Part shown: piece after piece, positions 22,154-33,184 of the stretch
Layout: every line of letters starts with the position of its first letter
Position numbering within the stretch: the stretch's first letter is position 1
From: Rhizomys pruinosus
Taxonomy: Eukaryota; Chordata; Mammalia; Rodentia; Spalacidae
Direction of reading: 5' to 3'
Assembly (NCBI GenBank): GCA_009823505.1
Contig: VZQC01012262.1
Coordinates: 573,865-637,864, forward strand
Length of the DNA: 64,000 bases
Program-made: the position numbers and the translations under genes
Notes under the pieces: model-generated
The model's input: the letters and a program-made list of their open reading frames with translations, nothing else
The model's database searches: none
What the model was told of the DNA's origin: nothing

Positions 22154-22366
22154 AAGGGCTGGAGAGATGGCTCAGTGGTTAAGAGCACTGGCTGCTCTTA
22201 CACAGGACCCGAGTCCATTTCCCAGCACCCACAGGATGGCTAACAACCATCCATAACTCCAGTTGCAAGGGATCTGACACCCTCTTCCCACCTCTATGGG
22301 AAGTGCAGGGAAGGCAATATGCTCACACATAAAATAAAAGTAATAAATAAAATATTAACAAAAAAT
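22154..22366 (+). mobile_element. B2 SINE
   Basis: It starts immediately after the B1 tail. The head is GGGCTGGAGAGATGGCTCAG and the 3' part is shortened. Confidence 0.92.
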
Positions 22367-22805
22367 TTGACAATAAAATTAGAAAGCAAGTAATCAGAAA
22401 GAAATGATTGTGCACATGGGAATTACTGTTTAGGCTTGAATGATCAAGGGACATACAGGAGAGACTGACAGACTAGCACTCCCCAAGTTATACCTGATAA
22501 AATGGGCACAACTTGATGAAGCCCTGAAAGGATGACACCAAGAAGAAACTGAAGCTTTGTCAGAAAGCAGCACCACAGGAAGGGCTTTTCAGGATATGCT
22601 CACTGTAGACAAATTCAGATGGCCAGGCTGGTACTATCTTAACCCAAGATATAAAAACCTGCTGTTTCAACCTTTCACTTCAGAGAATGCACAAACAAGA
22701 AAACAAAAGATGGGTGAATGCACATAACAGCTAACACTACTTACAGCTGAGCGTCTGACAAAGCTTCTCAATGTGCACTTGTGTGAAAGGTGGGAGAAGA
22801 AAGCC
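22367..22805. other. Unique intron sequence
   Basis: I see nothing recognisable. Confidence 0.5.
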
Positions 22806-23185
22806 CTACGCTGGTTATTTCTCATCAACTTGACCTTAACTAGAGTCACCTAGGAAGAGGGAACCTCAGTTGAAGGAATTTACCAGATCAGACTGGCCTA
22901 GGGTCTGTCATGCAGTTTTTTGAGCGTTGGTTGATGCGAAGGGCCCAGCCCACTATGGGTAGTGCCATCACAGGTCAAGTGGGTCTAGGGGAAGCAGGCC
23001 ATAAGCAGCATTCCTCCACGGTCTCTACTTCAGTTCTTCCCTCTGGCTCCTACCTTGAGACCCTGCCCCGACTTTCCTCAGTAATGTACTGTAACCTGAG
23101 CGTTGTAAGTTGCAAAAACCCTTTCTCCCCAAGTCACTTTGGGCCAGAGTGATTTATCACAGTAAGAGAGAAGCAAACTAAGCAA
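22806..23185 (+). mobile_element. Solo LTR of the 3415-5376 type, plus orientation
   Basis: It reads as the reverse complement of the LTR at 3415: CATCAACTTGACC, GAGGGAACCTCAGTTGA, AGGGCCCAGCCCACTATGGG, CAGCATTCCTCCACG and CCCTTTCTCCCCAAGTCACT. The AATAAA seen in other copies is changed to GCAAAA here. Confidence 0.8.
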
Positions 23186-24038
23186 AAAGAAACAGGCTAT
23201 AATAATATAGTTAGAACTATGTAGACTCATAACTGGTTGACCAATTGTTCTAGGTATTATGAAATAATATCAATGTAGAGAAATAAACAACTTTATAAAT
23301 GACAAAACAAAAGAAAAAAGATGTTTCCAATTTCTGGTTAAACATGTAAGAAGTTTAGACATCACCACTCTACCCTAATAAGAAAAAAGCTCAACAAACT
23401 GAAAAATCAACAACAGAAAAGTGAGGTCACAAGGGAAACTGTGTCCCCTCAAATGCGAGAAGCTGGTAAAGCAGAGACGAGTGACCACCACAGAAATCTA
23501 TGAGCAAGGTGTATGCAGTTAACAGTGCCGGTGGGCAAACCTAAACTGACTGATGATGCATTGTGGGGTCTCAAGTGTGAGTACAGTCTGAGAGTCTCTC
23601 AAGGGGGTAGGGCATTAGGGAGACTCTTAACAATTTTGTAAATGTCACATTCAGAAAACTTACCAGCACCTGACAGTGTACATCACATAAATAAATATAA
23701 ATGAATTTAAAAAATCAATCTCCAAGCTTCTGGCAAAAGGAAGGGAAAGGGAACCATTTCCAAATGCACTTTTCCAGGAGAGGCTACTTAACCAGAGCCC
23801 TGCTGGGGTCTTCTAAAACCTCTTGGGGAAAGGAAAACACCCTTAATCTTATCCTATTCAAGAGGGTGAAATCTGTAAAGCACTAGTGAAGTTCACAATC
23901 AGAAAAGGCAGCAGAATGGCAGGGATGCTGGAACGGAGAGACCAGATTTAAAGCAGCTATCATTAATACGCTAGGGAAAGAAGGAAACATGCAAGAATGG
24001 ATGCTGATACTAGCAGAGAGGCATACATCCTAATTTTT
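23186..24038. other. Unique intron sequence
   Basis: No repeat or exon is recognised. Confidence 0.5.
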
Positions 24039-24053
24039 AAAATGCTACAGATT

Positions 24054-24318
24054 GGGGCTGGAGAGATAGCCTAGCGGTTAAGAGCACCGACGCTCTTGCA
24101 GAGGACCCGGGTTCGATCCCCAGCACCCACATGGCGGCTAAGAACCGTCTGTAACTCCAATTCCAGGAGAACTCCAGTTCCAGGGGAATCCGAGACCCTC
24201 TTCTGACCTCCGCGGCATTGCACGACACGGGTGCACAGACCTGCATGCATACAGTACATTCATACAACATACAAAAATAATAAATAAATAAATAATAAAA
24301 AAAAATTAAAAAAAAAAT
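24054..24318 (+). mobile_element. B2 SINE, 17-bp-duplication subfamily, with target duplication
   Basis: The 15-bp duplication AAAATGCTACAGATT flanks it (24039-24053 and 24319-24333). The head, B-box-like GGTTCGATCCC and 17-bp repeat are intact. Confidence 0.97.
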
Positions 24319-24344
24319 AAAATGCTACAGATTAAAAGCACCAC

Positions 24345-25120
24345 GTAGAAATTAACAGAAATTTTCCTTTTGTTGTCTCCAAGATATACACCTTACAGGT
24401 ACCACAGACTCTGAGTCCCAGGATGGAAAACATCTAAGAAGTGGAAAACAAACTGGCTCAGCTATTCTGATATATGATAAAGTAGACTTCAAACCAAAAT
24501 GAATCTGAAGAGACAAGGGAGACCACTGCATATGAACAAAGGAAACAATTCATCAATAGGATATAACAATTATAAATATACACGCACCAATTGTTGAGGT
24601 GCCCAGTTTCATAAAACAAATACTAATGGATGTAAAAGGTCAGATAGGTCTTTTTAAAAAATATATCTTTTTTTTATTTATCATTGGGGTGTGTAAAATG
24701 TGCTTTGGCAGTGCCCAGAAGAGGGCATTGGGTCCCTGGAACTAGAGTTAGGGGTGGACATGAGTGCTAAGAACTGAACCTCTGCTGCTCCTCTGCTCAA
24801 GCAGCAAGTGCTCTTAATCCTTAGGGCAATCTCAGATCCTTTTTTTTTTTTTTTTTTTTTTTTGTCTTTTCAGATAGGTCTTAATACAATAATTTCAACG
24901 CCTCACTTCTCTAAGTAGCAGAAACCCCATATATCATACATGATACATCAAATGGACTTAACAGATATCTACAGAATGTTCCATCCAACAGAAACAGAAC
25001 GCACACTACTCTAAGCCTCAGCCCTTGAAACTTGCTCTAAAACAGACAACATTCTAGGCAGTAAGTCAATTCTTATCAAATGTACACAGGTATTTATACA
25101 GCTTTATTCAATCAAGCTGT
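24345..25120 (+). pseudogene. L1 ORF2 endonuclease-domain remnant
   Basis: After the inserted SINEs are set aside, frames read like the L1 endonuclease domain: AILIYDKVDFKP, then TIINIHAPIVEVPSFIKQIL, MDLTDIYRMFHPTETERT and a KTDNILGSK-like end. Stops break every frame. It is an isolated internal piece, old, with neither L1 end visible. Confidence 0.7.
24653..24870 (-). mobile_element. Nested SINE insertion in L1 (B2-like plus poly(T))
   Basis: A diverged inverse B2 (GAAGAGGGCATTGGGTCCCT, CAAGTGCTCTTAATCC) is followed by a 24-base T-run and GTCTTTT, the remains of an inverse B1 tail. The duplication CAGATAGGTCTT at 24641-24652 and 24871-24882 brackets the whole insertion. Confidence 0.8.
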
Positions 25121-25980
25121 TCTTTGGTAGGCAAACCAAGCAACCATGATATAATCAGACAATGGAATATTACTGAGTGCTACAATAAGGAACAGAGTTC
25201 TGGGTTTGTGTTCATTGACTGTTAGGAATGTTCCCCCGTATCGCAAGACACTGATAGTGGAGGAGATTGTACGTGTAAAGAGGAGGGTTTACAAGAATGC
25301 TCCACTTTCTGTTCAGTTTTTCTGTGACCCTAACTCAGATCTAAAGCAAAGTTTATGTGGTTTAAAAAAATGAATTGGTAAATGTATACAACAGATGAGA
25401 AATTCATCATATATTTTCTAAGAATAGTATAAAAATCTACCCTTATGTGAAGTTTTACTTTTTATGGTTTAATTTCCCAAGACGAATTCCATTTCAAGAT
25501 AACCAAATAGAATATTCCACAAAAAAATGAAAAAGCTTCATACCGCCTAACATTCTGAGCAATGTGATGGAGTTTTCAGGATGGCTGTCACCCTTTTTTT
25601 CTACTGTATCTATGCCAAATACAGTTAACTGCCTGCTAGTTACTTAGTCTCAGCTCTAAGATCAACTGTCATGATATCACAGTGCTGTGTTCATATAACT
25701 CTTATTTTATTTTATGATGGTCTTCTAGCACATGATTAGTGGTGTTAGCAATTCAGGTATGCAAAAAACAAAGAGACAAACACATAAACACACTGTGTTT
25801 ATGTGCTTCCTTTAATTTAAAGTTGGAAGTTCTCAACCTGTCAAGGAAAGGGGTTAGAAAAAGAGGCTGAGGTTGCTAAGATACGGCAGAATGAATTTTC
25901 TATCTATGAAATGGTCAAGAAGTAAAAAGAAATTCATGCCGGTTCTCTTTACCACATGGAATTATAAAAGTAGAGGGACA
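25121..25980. other. Unique intron sequence
   Basis: I see nothing I can name. Confidence 0.5.
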
Positions 25981-26166
25981 AGCCGGGCATGGTGGCGCAC
26001 ATCTTTAATCCTAGAACTTGGGAGGCAAAGGCAGGCGGATCTCTGTGAGTTCAAGCCCAGCCTGGTCTACAAAGAGAGTTCCAGGACAGCCAAAGCTACA
26101 GGGAGACCCTGTCTCAAAAAGAACAACAACAAAACAAAAACAAAAACAAAAACAAAAACAAACAAA
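25981..26166 (+). mobile_element. B1 SINE with (CAAAAA)n tail and target duplication
   Basis: AAGTAGAGGGACA occurs just before the element (about 25968-25980) and again after the tail (about 26170-26182). The body starts AGCCGGGCATGGTGGCGCAC. Confidence 0.94.
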
Positions 26167-26689
26167 AAGAAAGTAGAGGGACAGGACAGTGTATTGCAAT
26201 TTCTTAGTAACAATATGAAAGACATTAACTTGTGGGTAGAAGACAGTAGTCAGAAAACGTCTTCTGGGAGTGTCATAAAATACAGAGTTTATACAAAGGC
26301 TTCAGTAAGGCTCCCTTGAAATGAATGACAAGCTTTATCTTAAGTAGTGGTTACAAATTCAGGAATGGTTTATTGTTGTTGTTGTTGTTGTTGTTGTTGT
26401 TATCCTTGCTTAGTCAGAATAGGGATTAAATGGACAATAAAATTACTGGATGGGTTACTCTTACTGAAAAAGAAGTTGCTACCGCATTTCCTAAAGAGTT
26501 GAGGAAGAAAAGATAAAGACTGAGGAGAAAAGATACTACCTACAGCCAGCTTTCAGATAGGATGAAACCAGGTTTCTGGAAGAAGATGCCTAAAAGAACC
26601 AACATTTGTAAAGTACAAAGGAAACGCTGGGGCCTAAGATAAAGCCAAGTACATACAAAGAAGCCACATACTTGCAAAACCAAAATTAT
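26167..26689. other. Unique intron sequence with a (GTT)n microsatellite
   Basis: About ten GTT units lie at 26370-26402. Otherwise nothing is recognised. Confidence 0.6.
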
Positions 26690-27315
26690 CTGCTCATATT
26701 CTGACAACATTATCAGAATATGTGGGAGAAAGCCACTTTGTTTATGCAGTGTTCCAACCAATGCTTCATCCAAGAATTGCTGGAAGGGTTGGAATTTTAA
26801 GTCTTATTAAAGAAAGACCATGTAGCTGGACATATGGAAATGAAAATGTTCAGACTGTATTATTATTATTTCCAAATATAATCCCACTGCTTCAGCCTCT
26901 TGGTCAGAGCATGGCTTGATTTGTCAAGGCCACATTCAATTGGCAATTCATGTGGACCCTAATCTAGACACAGTGCAGTATGGAAAATGATTCACTGCTG
27001 TGATGCAATGACATTCATCAAAGCTGCATTGGAGGAATTAAAACCAGAAATTGAAAATGCCTCATGGAAGAACTCATAGAATGAAGCCATGAATGATTTT
27101 AAAGGCTTCCTAGGGATCAATAAAGAAATAAGAGCAATCACTCACACAGGAAGAAAGGTTGGTGTGAAATATGCTGACATGCTGATGAAGTGGAGGAACA
27201 GCATGCTGACGGCATTAAAGAACAAATACAGAACAGACAATGGGAGAACGTGCTGATTCGCCCACAGAGGAACGTGAGCAAAAACCCAAGGAGGAGGAAC
27301 CAGTAGTGTAAACAT
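26690..27315 (+). pseudogene. Tigger/pogo-like DNA transposon relic (transposase C-terminal half)
   Basis: The conceptual translation, across several frame changes, has the DDE-domain tail of Tigger transposases in order. First comes a VLLLFPNIIPLLQPLGQSMA stretch, where the family has PPNTTSLLQPLDQGVIATFKA. Then follow FIKAALEELKPEIENASWK, AMNDFKGFLGINKEIR and RKVGVKYADML, where the family has a WKKLWP...DFKGF...KKVGGEGF...-like end. Stops occur at about 26918 and 27079. No terminal inverted repeats were found. Tigger elements are ancient in mammals, which fits the decay. The comparison is from memory of the family. Confidence 0.65.
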
Positions 27316-27344
27316 GCCCCAAATTGGCTCAATTCCTCACCCCC

Positions 27345-27460
27345 TTTCTTTCAAAGACGGAGTCTAAGATTGTTTAGGCTGATCTTGAACTCCTTAGCTC
27401 AGCTGACCCTCCAGCCTTGACTCCCCAGTGCTGGGACCATCTGCCATGCACATGGCACAA
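27345..27460 (-). mobile_element. Old B1-like SINE
   Basis: An inverse SINE phrase order is visible (AGGCTGATCTTGAACTCCTT, CCCCAGTGCTGGGACCA) with heavy divergence. Confidence 0.65.
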
Positions 27461-27609
27461 GCACTAAAGAATAACTTTATGGAATGAAGTTCTCAGAACG
27501 AACATAACATCACAATCACTCTGCAGCAGCCACTCTGCAGCAGCAATTGAATAAATTAAAATGAGACCTCCAATCACAATGTTCATCTAAAAGGTTTCTT
27601 AAAAAGGGG

Positions 27610-27868
27610 GGGGGGTTGGAGCGATGGCCTAGCGGTTGAGAGCGCCGACCACTCTTACAGAGGACCCGGGTTCGATCCCCAGCACCCACATGGCGGCCGA
27701 GAGCCGTCTGAAACTTCAATTCCAGGAGAACTCCAGTTCCAGGGGAGTCCGACGCCTTCTTCTGACCCCCGCGGCATTGCACGTCACGGGTGCACAGACT
27801 TGCATGCAAACAATACATTCATACACATACGGAAAGAAATAAAATAAATAAAAAAAAGAAAAAAAAGA
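27610..27868 (+). mobile_element. B2 SINE, 17-bp-duplication subfamily
   Basis: Head GGTTGGAGCGATGGCCTAGC, B-box-like GGTTCGATCCC, and the 17-bp repeat. It has an AAATAAA-rich tail. Confidence 0.94.
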
Positions 27869-27871
27869 AAG

Positions 27872-28034
27872 GAGGGCCAGGCATGTTGGCTCACACCTTT
27901 AATCCCAGCACTCAAGAGGTAGGTGGATCTCTGTGAGTTCAAGGCTGGCCTGGTCTACATATTGAACTTCATCCAGGCCAGCTGAGACTAAAGAGAGACT
28001 CTGTCTCAAAAAGACCAAAAAAAAAAAAAAAAGA
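27872..28034 (+). mobile_element. B1 SINE
   Basis: It is inserted directly after the B2 tail. GGCCAGGCATGTTGGCTCAC at the head and CTGTCTCAAAAAGACC at the end. Confidence 0.92.
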
Positions 28035-28113
28035 GAGGAAGGAGGATAGAAGAGGGGAGGAGAGAGGGGGGAAGGAGGGGATAAGGAGGGGAGGAGGGGA
28101 GGAGGGAAGGAAT
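28035..28113. repeat. (GGGGA/GGA)n purine tract
   Basis: An uninterrupted purine-rich run with GGAGGGGAGGAGGGG motifs follows the B1 tail. Confidence 0.9.
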
Positions 28114-28765
28114 GGCAGGAATCAGTTATATAAGTAATGAATTGTTTAAGATCTAGAAAGTCACAGGAAGAATTCAAACAGAATTCTTGGCTATGAGCTC
28201 AATTTTTTTTTTTTTACGGTTCTTAGCCTCAGCCTATCCCCACAGCCCAATGAGCTCAGTTTTAAGTTAACTACTTAGTATCACTGTTTTGCTTATAAAC
28301 AGTCAGGCTTCCTCAACAGAAATATCTGGGTCACCGGCTTTCAAACTTTTGAAGTCATAAAAATATCTCATACAAATGCAAATGAATTCTGATTTTTTTT
28401 TTAAACCATCTCAAGTAAGGCCTGGGCAGTCTGTACTTTTAACTTAAGGGACTAACACAAGCGAAAGTGATCACTCAGTGCTCAATACCAGTCCTGGCCC
28501 CTCTTCATCAAATACTGAATGAACGGCCATTTTTTATTCCTCTGAACACAGTTTTTCCAAAAGTATTGTTCGTGATTACCTGATCTTTAACAGCTTGAAA
28601 GTGTGAGACTGTTTTACTTAAAATTCAACAACAACAACAACGACAAATTGGTAATCTAGAAAATTTACTAATGTAAACTGCTCCATGAGTCCCTGGCACG
28701 CCAGACCAAAAAGGAGCTTATCAAGATGTGCTGAGAGAACTGTTTTTAAAAAAATCAGCTGCTTG
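28114..28765. other. Unique intron sequence
   Basis: It holds a short (CAA)n at 28626-28640. Nothing else is recognised. Confidence 0.5.
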
Positions 28766-28925
28766 CCGGGCGTGGTGGTGCAAGCCTTTAATCCTGGCAC
28801 TCGGGAGGCAGAGGCAGGCGGATCTTTTTGAGTTCAAGGCCAGACTGGTTTACAGAGTGAGTTCCAGCTGGGGCTACAAGGGAGACCTTGTCTCAAAAAA
28901 AACAAAAACAAAAACAAAAAAAAAT
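28766..28925 (+). mobile_element. B1 SINE
   Basis: GCCGGGCGTGGTGGTGCAAG at the head, CTTGTCTCAAAAAAAACAAA at the tail, and a small deletion in the 3' part (GAGTTCCAGCTGGGG). Confidence 0.93.
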
Positions 28926-29477
28926 CAGGTGCTGAACTCAGAAATCTGCAGAAAATAGTATAACGGGAGTTTTGTTTTTGTTTTTTTAATGAACTCAAGT
29001 AATATATACATTTAAAACTAGGACTTGTTAAACTGCTTGCTTAATCCTTGTTAATTAGACGGATGACAGTAAGAAAAAACACATTTTATTCTGTTGTTAG
29101 TCTTCAAAATTAGTAAAACAATATTATTAATATTCTACAACTAGAACTTTCCCATTTCAAAGGGCTGTATAAAACTATCCATCTTCTAAAAGCCTTGCAG
29201 AACACAAGACAGACAGAACAGCAGGTGGAAGAGGGAACTGAGAGCTAAAACCCTCGTCCAGCACAAACCCGAGTGCAGTGAATGAGTTTCTCTCGCCTGA
29301 CCCAGTTCTTCAGTAATAAGACAAATCCCTGTTAGAGTAACAGGGCTCCAGCTTGACACTGACAACTGACAGGAGGGTGAACGAGGTCCTGTCAGTAATG
29401 CAGAAACCAGCACACTGCTTCCTGGCTTCCTGCAGAGCTGAGGCTCTACTTCTCCAGCACCCAGCACAAGTACTTAC
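28926..29477. other. Unique intron sequence up to the exon donor
   Basis: No repeats. The right-hand end is the GTAAGTAC donor side of the 29478-29604 exon on the minus strand. Confidence 0.6.
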
Positions 29478-29604
29478 CATGATAATCCCCTTGGCTTGGT
29501 GGATTGGTGAGAATAATCTTCAGGCAACTGAAAGGGGTATAGTCTGTCCTCTTGCCTTCCTTCCCAAAGCTATGGCGGATATTGTAAGAGTAACCTTTAT
29601 CAAA
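29478..29604 (-). CDS. Prim2: Prim2 exon (about residues 341-383), DNA primase large subunit
   Basis: This 127-nt exon enters in phase 0 and leaves in phase 1. It reads [31 protein letters not shown] and [12 protein letters not shown]. It agrees with my recollection of human PRIM2 341-383, with T for S in LTN. The acceptor is a long pyrimidine tract ending CTCCCAG, and the donor is CATG|GTAAGT. The cysteine codon at 29526-29524 corresponds to human Cys367, a [4Fe-4S] ligand. The tyrosines matching human Tyr345 and Tyr347, discussed in the literature for charge transport to the cluster, are both present. The basic [13 protein letters not shown] stretch lies in the domain that binds the RNA/DNA primer end. 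Translation joins in frame to the 12481-12563 exon through a split glycine codon. Confidence 0.98.
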
Positions 29605-30534
29605 CTGGGAGAAAAAGAAAAAAGAGACCAAGTCAGTGAATACTATTGATGGCATCAGCAATACCAGCCAGAACCAAAGTCCAAAGTGATCTTTTCCACA
29701 ACAAATTTGGCATTTGTGGACAGATGTGCATGCATATTGTGTACCCCTGGATCTTTTATCATGCAAACAGCTAACTTCCTCTCCTTCTACCCACTCTCAG
29801 GATTTTCCTGTTACTGCCTGGCAGACTGGTCTCTGCTGTGCATTAAATAAATGTGTTAAGGAAACAACAACAAAAACCTACTCAGGCAGGTAAAGCTAAT
29901 GTTAGTTCCAACAATCCCATGCCAGAATCTGCGCATTAATGCTCAACAATGTACACAAATGTGTGCAACGGCTGCATATAGCCTATTCTATCCTTCCATA
30001 TACTTTGATCTCTAAATTATTTCTAATAAGAAATACAATGTAAATGCCATTTGAATGGTTGTTACACAGCAAGGAACGAAGTCTATACATGTTCAGTACA
30101 TACATAATTTATCTTTTAATATTTCAATTCAAGACTGGTAGAATCTAAGGATGTGAAACCCCAAGTTATGGAGGGTTAACAATATGCTAACAATATGCTC
30201 CATAAAAGAATAATCAACTTGCCCTTCCTTAACTTTAGCGATTGTATTACATGGAAACCAGTAACTTTTACATCTCCTCCTAGTTATCCTTTAATTTCTG
30301 TGTCCTAACTCATTCGACTTCTGAATTGCCTCTTAACATAATTAATGCTTTCTTCTGCATTACCACTCTGGAAAACAAGTTGTCAGCCACAGCTGATGAC
30401 TGAAGAAACCACTGCAACTGCCTCCTACCTGGAATCCCTGCCTCTGTTCATAAAACAAGCTAATGGGATGGAAGGGACCTTGGAAAGAGTGAGATAAGAA
30501 GGAAAAGGAGACTAATGTTTAGTGAAAGGCATTT
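29605..30534. other. Unique intron sequence
   Basis: It carries the branch/pyrimidine region of the adjacent exon. Nothing else is recognised. Confidence 0.5.
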
Positions 30535-30730
30535 AGGTATCACTCACTGGGCATTCTGTTGGGTGCTTTTTGAAATGTAATCCCATTTTATCATTTCAAA
30601 TCATCACAGTTCCCCTGTGATCTTACACACAAGAAAACTGAAGTTCAAAGGAATGAAGCAATATAGCACAATACAGCTATAAATAAATGGCAGAGTTGAA
30701 AATCAGGTACACATAAGTTTGATTCCAAAA
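30535..30730 (+). mobile_element. MIR (ancient tRNA-derived SINE)
   Basis: It has the MIR order: CTGGGCATTCTGTTGGGTGC, AATCCCATTTTATCATTTCA, AAGAAAACTGAAGTTCAAAG and AATGGCAGAGTTGAAAATCA. The similarity is to the mammal-wide consensus as I know it. Confidence 0.8.
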
Positions 30731-33117
30731 TCCATGTTCTTTCTATAATCTATTTCTTTAGTAATAAGCTACTTAAAAATCATGGATTCAAGTGTAATCT
30801 TTTCAGGCTGTAGCTTCCTTCTTTCTAGTACTACTTCATCCTTCATCGTGAAGAACAGAGTCAGAGCAGTCTCTTCCTCCAAACTCCAGCAGCATTTTCC
30901 CAATTATACCTACACCTCTCTAGAAATGTACCTTCATTGCAATACTTGATTTGCATTACACTTAACTGTATGTCTTAGGGCACAGTTCTTATATTATCTG
31001 CTGAGGTGATTAGTTGTCCTAGGCCATAAACCATTTACTGGACCTTTGTGTCAGCTCCATACCAGCATGTAAGAAGTGAACTAATTGAACATGGACTGAT
31101 GCCTTGGTCTACTTTAGCACTGGAAAGGGTACCATCCCATTATTATGTTCTTGTTAAATATTCCCAGTGCCTGATGGCTGGCGACGTTTGAATCCCTCTA
31201 TTAGGTGACATACACAACCCACCAGTCACCAAAGGCAGACAATATAACTTTGACAAGAATTTTGACCAGAGGAACTAGTTAATATGGTGGAATATTAGTT
31301 AAAAACCCAACTTCATGGAGAAAAATTAGTGAGTGAAGCAAGGATCTCATGTAAAGTGATTATTTGGGCAAAAACCATAAGAAATAAAACCAAAGTTTCT
31401 AAAATGCATTTTAGAATATGGCAAAATGACAAATGATAAAAACTTTTAAGCTGTCAGAACACAGTCTTAGACTACTGCCTTCTTTCACCGCTCAGTAATC
31501 TCTCAAAGCTTCCAAAATGAAATTATCAGAAGCTGTGAGTGGCTCACAGAGCACGTCAAATGTTCTTATACAATTCCTCAGCAGCACTTGCTAAGCCGTG
31601 GGAAGCCAGAGAGCTCACGGAAAAGTCACTTTGAAAGGGCAAAATCTTCAGCACTCTGATGCTAATAATTAGAATGAAGTGGCTATTAAAAGGTTATACT
31701 CTCTTATTTCCATGCTCCTTAAATAAAATGTATACTCTGGAAGGCTTAGAGAAAAGGTTCCTGAACAAATTTTCATACATGAAATTACTAAACATAACAC
31801 TGAATAGTAGTATGTAGGCAGGAACAAAAATAAAACATTATCTTTTGAGTGTATAAATAATTTTATGCCTATGGGTAATTGTGGAAATGAATTTTATAAA
31901 TGGATATAATCTAGACTGATGACTTTTAATTAATCCCAGCAAAACCATGTGCTTCTTGGGACTTTGGCACCTGATCTCATTTCTTAGGTGCTCTCAATTT
32001 GGTACTCCACTCAAAAAGTGAGTGAGTGAGTGAATGACTAAATTAATTAATCAATGAGAGTAAGCTTGAGAATTAACATCTCAAAGTGCTGAAACGTCGT
32101 GGTCCATCTCCACTGAACACAGGAGGAAGGAAGTATAACCTTGGACGAAGGAGATATTCTAGAATTAGGGATGAAAGGCCTGATGGTCTGCTAAGATTAG
32201 GGTGGAGCCAAGCTTGCATTTCCTCAATTAAAGATGGAGAAACCATTTTGAATAAAGTTATGGGTGAGGCTGAACTTGGGACATAGGTCCAGGGACAGAG
32301 CTCCAAGAAGACAGTTCATGGTACAACTCCAGGAGACAGACGGTTACAAGGAATGTTTAGGGGAACAAGCGTCCTCCGAGTTCAGGCCCACTTTTAAAAA
32401 CTAAATTTAAGGCTGTTTTTTGTTTAGGTAATTATAATGCTGGTGCAGTATAATGCCACAAGTAAAACTGACAGCTTAAATGCAAAAGGTGGGTAAGACC
32501 TCTTTAGGAAAAGAACAAAGTCTGTTTATATTATTTTAATTACTACCAACTTCTCGTAATTTGGCAACACTTTGGTGCCAAAACTCAGATCTGACTGCCA
32601 TCAATGGTTCCCCATTCATAATAACCAAACCCCAACAAACACTGAAGCTTCTGAGTCCAACTGCACGCTAGTCTGGGTACCAGATAAAAGTCCACTGACG
32701 TACGCTAAGGAGAAATTTGATTCCTAAGATTCTGAACACAACCCTCATGAAGCTGACGTGATTATATCAATAAACTCATCAGAACCTTAAAATATTGTAA
32801 GTGAAAATGCATTTAATACCTGTAACCTACCAGATGCTACTACTTAGGAGCACAGTGCCGACAGTGATGAACTGCTTACTCTCGGGACTGTGGGCTGACT
32901 GGGAGCTACCCCACAGAGAACACACAAGCAATAGACAATCAGATTTTCTCCTCTCCACATACACAGAAATAATGAATTAAGTTCTTTTTTCAAGAAGTAA
33001 ATGTAATTAACTTCTGCTGCTTATATTTTCCTATTACTTTAGCTATTACTTTAGCCCCATCTTTAGCTTCCAGCCACTTTCCCCTGTAGTTTTTCTCCTA
33101 CTTTTCCTCTCTCTTCT
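30731..33117. other. Unique, repeat-poor intron
   Basis: No SINE or L1 is recognised. Short open stretches lie on both strands at 32073-32306 without a family match. Confidence 0.5.
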
Positions 33118-33135
33118 CTCGAGAGAGAGAGAGAA

Positions 33136-33181
<46 letters not shown>
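33118..33181. repeat. (GA)n microsatellite
   Basis: More than 25 GA units, broken once by AAAGGAG and preceded by a CTCTCTTCTCTC stretch that can pair with it. Confidence 0.97.

Positions 33182-33184
<3 letters not shown>

Larger units (their letters stand above)
12564..29477 (-). other. Prim2: Prim2 intron (16,914 bp)
   Basis: It lies between the exons at 29478-29604 (donor GTAAGT at 29477-29472) and 12481-12563 (acceptor CAG at 12566-12564). Most of it is L1 and SINE sequence in the sense opposite to the gene. Confidence 0.93.
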
